Of a stretch of DNA of 64,000 nucleotides, positions 60,796 to 64,000 are shown piece after piece. Within the stretch, counting starts at the first letter, position 1; each line of letters opens with the position of its first letter. A program made the position numbers and the translations under genes. Source of the stretch: Desulfobacteraceae bacterium (lineage in GTDB: Bacteria > Desulfobacterota > Desulfobacteria > Desulfobacterales > JACKCP01); NCBI GenBank assembly GCA_020633955.1, contig JACKCP010000004.1, positions 144,741-208,740 on the forward strand, read 5' to 3'. The notes beneath the pieces were generated by a model that did no database searches, was not told the origin of the DNA, and was given only the letters and a program-made list of their open reading frames with translations.

Positions 60796-61821
60796 TCAAG
60801 ACTCAAGAAAAACAGCTTCCTTAAAATCCTCAATGGAATTGGTCTCATTAAGTTTTTTTTCAAGTTTATTGAGAACATCAGCTTCATAAATATTTTTAAT
60901 CATGGAAACAACTATTTTTGTTTCACTGCTTTGTCCAAATTTATCAAAAACTGCCAGTACCAGTCCTATTCCCTGTTGCATGGCTTCCTGTCGGCCTTCC
61001 AATCTGCCTTCCTGCCTGCCTTCCTGTCTGCCTTGCTGCCGGCCTTCCTGCCTCAATCTTTCAGCAATAGTCATAACCATATCCCCCTTATTTTGATCTA
61101 CAGCATTTGAAACTATAGATTTTAAATCATTAATTTCAAGATCATCTGTGTTACTGAGTAAATATCTTATCAAAGATTCCAGGTATTGCAAGCCGGTTTG
61201 ACTTTCAGAAAGGTCTTTAAAAAGGGAAAAAACATCTGGCAGCTTATCCTGCAAATCCGGTGAAAATATATGCTTGAATAAAAGCAAAACAGCCTTTGTA
61301 AATACAGAACCTTTAATTTCATTGTCAGACCATGAATTAAGATCATATAAAATAAATTTAAAATCCGGCAGAAATTCATCAAGCTCTTTTGTTTTATCCA
61401 TAAAAAGAGATGAAAATTCAGTTTTTGCAATCCATTTATATCTGCCGTGGTATAAGACCATTGGAATAATAAGTGGCAGATTATCGGGATTATTGCTTTT
61501 TATGTCCTGACGCCAGATTTTTATCAGATATTCCAAAAGCTGAAGGTGAATCCATTTGTCATAATAGCTTTTGTGCTCAAAAAGCAGATAAATATATCCT
61601 GAATTTCCTTTAATTTCAGCCTTGTAAAGCATGTCAGAATAAAACTCTTCAAGATCTTTTTCAATAAAGGAATCTTTGCAGATTTCAAGGGAATCAAGAT
61701 TTGTAAGCTCAAGCACTTTTTTTGGAAGATAATTTTCCAAAAAGCTTTTTGCATTATAAAGATCGCTCCAGGTATCTTTGAAAAGTTTGTCGTGTGAGTT
61801 TTTGATATTGAAATCATTCAT
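60796..61821 (-). CDS. Rpn-family PD-(D/E)XK nuclease (recombination-promoting, transposase_31-like)
   Basis: A 341-residue protein of the Rpn/YhgA-like group. N-terminal features: HDKLFKDTWSDLYNAKSFLENYL, then SDMLYKAEIKGNSGYIYLLFEHKSY (the conserved acidic and lysine residues of the nuclease core) and LLEYLIKIWRQDIK. A glutamine/glycine/arginine repeat region lies near 255-285. In E. coli such nucleases promote recombination independent of RecA. Its 12-bp repeats make it prone to length change. It lies in an accessory region. Confidence 0.8.
   Translation of the reverse strand: MNDFNIKNSHDKLFKDTWSDLYNAKSFLENYLPKKVLELTNLDSLEICKDSFIEKDLEEFYSDMLYKAEIKGNSGYIYLLFEHKSYYDKWIHLQLLEYLIKIWRQDIKSNNPDNLPLIIPMVLYHGRYKWIAKTEFSSLFMDKTKELDEFLPDFKFILYDLNSWSDNEIKGSVFTKAVLLLFKHIFSPDLQDKLPDVFSLFKDLSESQTGLQYLESLIRYLLSNTDDLEINDLKSIVSNAVDQNKGDMVMTIAERLRQEGRQQGRQEGRQEGRLEGRQEAMQQGIGLVLAVFDKFGQSSETKIVVSMIKNIYEADVLNKLEKKLNETNSIEDFKEAVFLES
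60983..61054 (-). repeat. Tandem 12-bp repeats coding for GRQE/GRQQ units
   Basis: Six or so tandem units of the form CTTCCTGCCTGC run through the Rpn gene, encoding a QGRQEGRQEGRLEGRQE stretch. The unit length is a multiple of three, so slippage would alter protein length without a frameshift. Confidence 0.7.
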
Positions 61822-61997
61822 AATTAAAGCTGATTATCAAAGTTAAATTTTAAAGACAACTTAAAATATAAGAAAATGGTAATAAAAAACGAGGAAAAAT
61901 ATTTTATTTCAAGCAAATAAATTTTTGCTTTATTTGTTTGAAATACATTTGACATTAATTTGGTAAGGTGTCATCGGAACTCCCAAGTGCACACACA

Positions 61998-62264
61998 TTA
62001 ACGCTTATAAACTTGTTTTCTGTGCCCAATGTAAATCACAAGAACACAGATATTTTCATCTTCAATTCGGCACAAAATACGATAATCCCCGACACGATAA
62101 CGCCATAATCCGGAAAATAAGCCAGTAAGCGGTTTACCTATATCTCTTGGATTATCCAGCTTGTTTAATCGATCAAGAAACTTCAATATTCTTTTAACAC
62201 TTGCTGTATCAAACTTTTTTAAATTTTTTCTAACATCTGGTGTAAGCTCAATTTTCCAGTCCAT
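61998..62264 (-). CDS. RelE/ParE-type toxin
   Basis: An 88-residue basic protein starting DWKIELTPDVRKNLKKFD, then LTGLFSGLWRYRVGDYRILCR and ending VLVIYIGHRKQVYKR, typical of RelE mRNA interferases. Its 5' end overlaps the antitoxin by 17 bp. In a growing cell it would cut mRNA on the ribosome unless bound by the antitoxin. It sits among Rpn genes and repeats, as is common for TA modules in accessory DNA. Confidence 0.88.
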   Translation of the reverse strand: MDWKIELTPDVRKNLKKFDTASVKRILKFLDRLNKLDNPRDIGKPLTGLFSGLWRYRVGDYRILCRIEDENICVLVIYIGHRKQVYKR

Positions 62265-62472
62265 ATTCCCTCATGATATCCTCCAGAGGTATTCGTTTTT
62301 CTCCGCTGTCTTCAAACTTTTTATAGGCTGTTTCCGCAAGATAAGTATCTTCCAGATCTTCCATATACTTTAATATAGCTTCCTTTGCATAAAAAGTTTC
62401 AGTTCGTCCTGTACGTTTTGCCAATATTGATAATCTTTTCTCAATTTCTTCAGGTAATTTTATTGCAAGCAT
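62248..62472 (-). CDS. Ribbon-helix-helix antitoxin
   Basis: A 74-residue protein: an RHH DNA-binding start (LAIKLPEEIEKRLSILAKRTGRT), then an acidic C-terminal part (YMEDLEDTYLAETAYKKFED) that would wrap the toxin. It resembles RelB/DUF6290 antitoxins. It precedes its toxin in the operon and its DNA-binding part probably represses that operon. No clear palindromic operator was seen in the short upstream gap. Confidence 0.85.
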   Translation of the reverse strand: MLAIKLPEEIEKRLSILAKRTGRTETFYAKEAILKYMEDLEDTYLAETAYKKFEDSGEKRIPLEDIMREYGLEN

Positions 62473-62540
62473 GAGCTTTTCCTTTGACCTTGTGTGAATT
62501 AATTAAGTAAGGATGTCCACCAAACTACTCCCTCTGTAAC

Positions 62541-63545
62541 TTAAATCTTTTTTAAGTCAGATACAGGTATTCCTGTAAACTCACTTACTGTTTCAATATC
62601 ATAGCGTTTTTTCAGCATTTTTTCTGCCATGGCCAGTTGTGCAAGATACTGACCTTCCTCTCTGCCTTTCTTTTCCCCTTCACGTCTTGCAGATTCAATC
62701 CCGGAATTATAATCCCGCTTCCATTTCATGTGGGCTTCATAGGCATCAAGAAGTTCTTCGTCTCTTGTGAAGGCTACATATTTATCATGAGCCTTGTTTA
62801 TTTCCGGGTTTTCTTTCAGTAATATTCTCATGGCTTCATCACCTTCTGTTTTTCCTTCATTCTTTAAATAATACAGCCATTTTTCAAGCTGTTTTCCCTT
62901 ATTATAATCTTTTAATTCAGGAAGTTCAAGATAGTGCATTACCAGATGATCTGATAAAAAAAGCTCTGGATCAAAAAATTCCCTTAACATAAAACACAAA
63001 TGATATCTGCCTGTTTCCTTAAACAAATGAAAATCTAAAATAATTAGTGATTGGCCGAAAACGAGAATTTTTTGTTCAGTTCAAGGAAGATAAAAAATTT
63101 AACCGCAGGAATACATAGGGTATTTTGAGGATTAAATTTTTCATCTGACGCCGAAATGGACAAAAAAGGCCGTTTTCGTTCAGCAACTATTTATGCAGAT
63201 AACAGGACAAAGGCTTCCATAAATTTCTCCCTCTTTAAGCTGGGATGAATAAAGCCTTGACCAGTAATACAATGACCTGTGTCTGAAAATATTGTCTCCT
63301 GAAGTCTGTACTTCTATATTGTAAATTTCTCCGGTTTCAGAAACTGCCTTGATATCAAGAACAGACTCCTTGTCAAGAGCCAGATTTTTTATATTGAAAG
63401 TGTTTTTCAGTTCTATATCTTTAATTAAGGGAAAATTCATGTTCTCCTGAACTGAGTTTATAAAATTGAGCAAAAGACTTTTATCTTCTTCCCTGCCAAA
63501 TAAATATTTTATGAATATGTCTGACGTTGGCTTTACATATACCAA
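62541..63545 (-). pseudogene. Rpn-type PDDEXK nuclease gene split by a TIR144 element
   Basis: The N-terminal part (63180-63545) begins VYVKPTSDIFIKYLFGREED and contains VLDIKAVSETGEIYNIEVQ and YYWSRLYSSQLKEGE, the PDDEXK core, up to PVICIN. Then the frame enters the repeat and stops. The C-terminal part continues in frame after the repeat with IILDFHLFKETGRYHLCF and goes on to the usual Rpn tail (KREYNSG-like, REGEKKGREEGQ). Removing 63045-63188 (144 nt) joins PVICIN to IILDF in frame to give about 286 residues. So the gene was intact before the insertion. Confidence 0.85.
63045..63189 (+). repeat. TIR144 repeat inserted in an Rpn gene
   Basis: Left end TAGTGATTGGCCGAAAACGA and right end CCGTTTTCGTTCAGCAACTA are inverted imperfect repeats of about 30 bp. 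The inner sequence matches the copy at 27328 nearly throughout. It has no gene of its own. The net insertion is 144 nt; no certain target duplication was found. Confidence 0.85.
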
Positions 63546-63720
63546 TGCTTATTCCTTTTTAAATTTTTATTTAAAATATGGATATAATTTATATTTACAG
63601 GAAGATTTAGTCAACTCGGATTTGATGAAAAAAAGGAAGTACCTGAATAGATATGTTAATATATATAAAAAGTAAACTTCTGCCCCCTTGACCTACTCAA
63701 TCTAAACAGCAGGCAAAAAA

Positions 63721-64000
63721 TCACCCTTCAGACAAACGCTTTAAAGAAAAAAAGCTCTCCAGTCCGCAAACAGGCCAGGTACTTGGCTTATCTTTATTAA
63801 GCACACCTTTGAAAAATTTCTGTTTTGATGCCACAAACTCCCTGCTTCCAATTATTCCGCTGTCTGTAAACCATCTTGTTCTAAGTCGGAATCTTTCCAC
63901 AGTTGAATATCTGTATTTATTTTTCTTTCCTGATTCCACAACTTTTGCAGGAATTACACCTTTTTCGCCTACAGCACCAACTTCATAAACAAACTGGCGA
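63721..64000 (-). CDS. REP-associated (Y1-type) transposase, C-terminal end (5' part outside window)
   Basis: The frame is open to the right edge, so only the last 93 residues are visible. They contain RQFVYEVGAVGEKG, a YRYSTVERFRLRTRWFTDSG stretch, IIGSREFVASKQKFF, and end LESFFSLKRLSEG, as I recall for RAYT proteins of delta-proteobacteria. The catalytic HuH and tyrosine lie outside the window and cannot be checked. RAYTs are known to spread short palindromic sequences. Confidence 0.65.
   Translation of the reverse strand, partial: RQFVYEVGAVGEKGVIPAKVVESGKKNKYRYSTVERFRLRTRWFTDSGIIGSREFVASKQKFFKGVLNKDKPSTWPVCGLESFFSLKRLSEG

Noticed and set aside
60983..61054. CRISPR-like array
   Set aside because: The repeats are adjoining 12-bp units in a coding frame with no spacers.
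63045..63189. TA target duplication for TIR144 (Tc1/mariner-like)
   Set aside because: TA does occur at both ends, but removal of the element plus one TA takes out 143 nt and leaves the frame shifted by one, so this is not supported.
62541..63545. Two separate Rpn-like genes
   Set aside because: The second begins in mid-domain and the first ends inside a repeat; both fit one gene when 144 nt are removed.

Overview
The window looks like part of the chromosome of an AT-rich, anaerobic Gram-negative bacterium, most likely a member of the Desulfobacterota (delta-proteobacterial, sulfate-reducer-like). This is inferred from rubrerythrin, desulfoferrodoxin (superoxide reductase) and a rubredoxin-like protein beside a cytochrome bd oxidase, many PAS/hybrid histidine kinases, TolC/RND efflux, a DVU0772-like protein and Rpn-type nucleases. 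No species is assigned, and no rRNA, CRISPR array or prophage was seen.

Layout. 1-2.9 kb: 3' part of an RND efflux pump plus a TolC-like partner. 3.3-7.5 kb: hybrid sensor kinase, Mn-type superoxide dismutase, ZraP-like periplasmic protein. 7.9-15.4 kb: cysteine-cluster protein, solute-binding protein, acyl-CoA ligase, then a minus-strand group of sensor kinase, DUF985 cupin and NYN/cold-shock protein. 15.8-23 kb: housekeeping genes (thrS, rnd, upp, uraA, gltA). 23.2-28.5 kb: unknown protein, outer-membrane protein, BvgS-like hybrid kinase, nucleoside-recognition membrane protein. 28.6-36.3 kb: FmdB-type zinc ribbon, recN, and an oxygen/peroxide defence region (ferritin-like protein, rubrerythrin, desulfoferrodoxin, rubredoxin-like protein, CydAB); a good sigma-54-type promoter precedes the rubrerythrin operon. 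36.4-44.6 kb: tRNA-Lys and tRNA-Glu, hrpA, then a tightly coupled five-gene operon: di-iron MBL-fold (ODP) protein, cytoplasmic histidine kinase, single-domain response regulator, 50-residue protein and a GspE/PilB-type ATPase. 44.7-54.9 kb: leuB, PilZ protein, two serine tRNAs, argS, SPOR protein, gatC, gatA, small protein, mutL. 54.9-60.4 kb: minus-strand five-gene operon of MoxR AAA ATPase, metallopeptidase/VWA protein, a protein built of 28-residue repeats, a crotonase and an amidohydrolase. 60.5-64 kb: accessory tail with an ATPase/nuclease relic, an intact and a broken Rpn nuclease, a RelE-type toxin-antitoxin pair and the 3' end of a REP-associated-type transposase.

Intergenic DNA carries three families of non-coding palindromic repeats, named here PAL58 (about 58 bp), TIR144 (about 144 bp, inverted termini) and PAL206 (a nested palindrome). 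One TIR144 copy splits an Rpn gene with a net insertion of exactly 144 bp, direct evidence that the family moves or has moved. The strongest candidates for an undescribed system are the ODP-kinase-regulator-ATPase operon (possible oxygen or NO control of a pilus or secretion motor) and the MoxR-VWA-repeat-protein operon.
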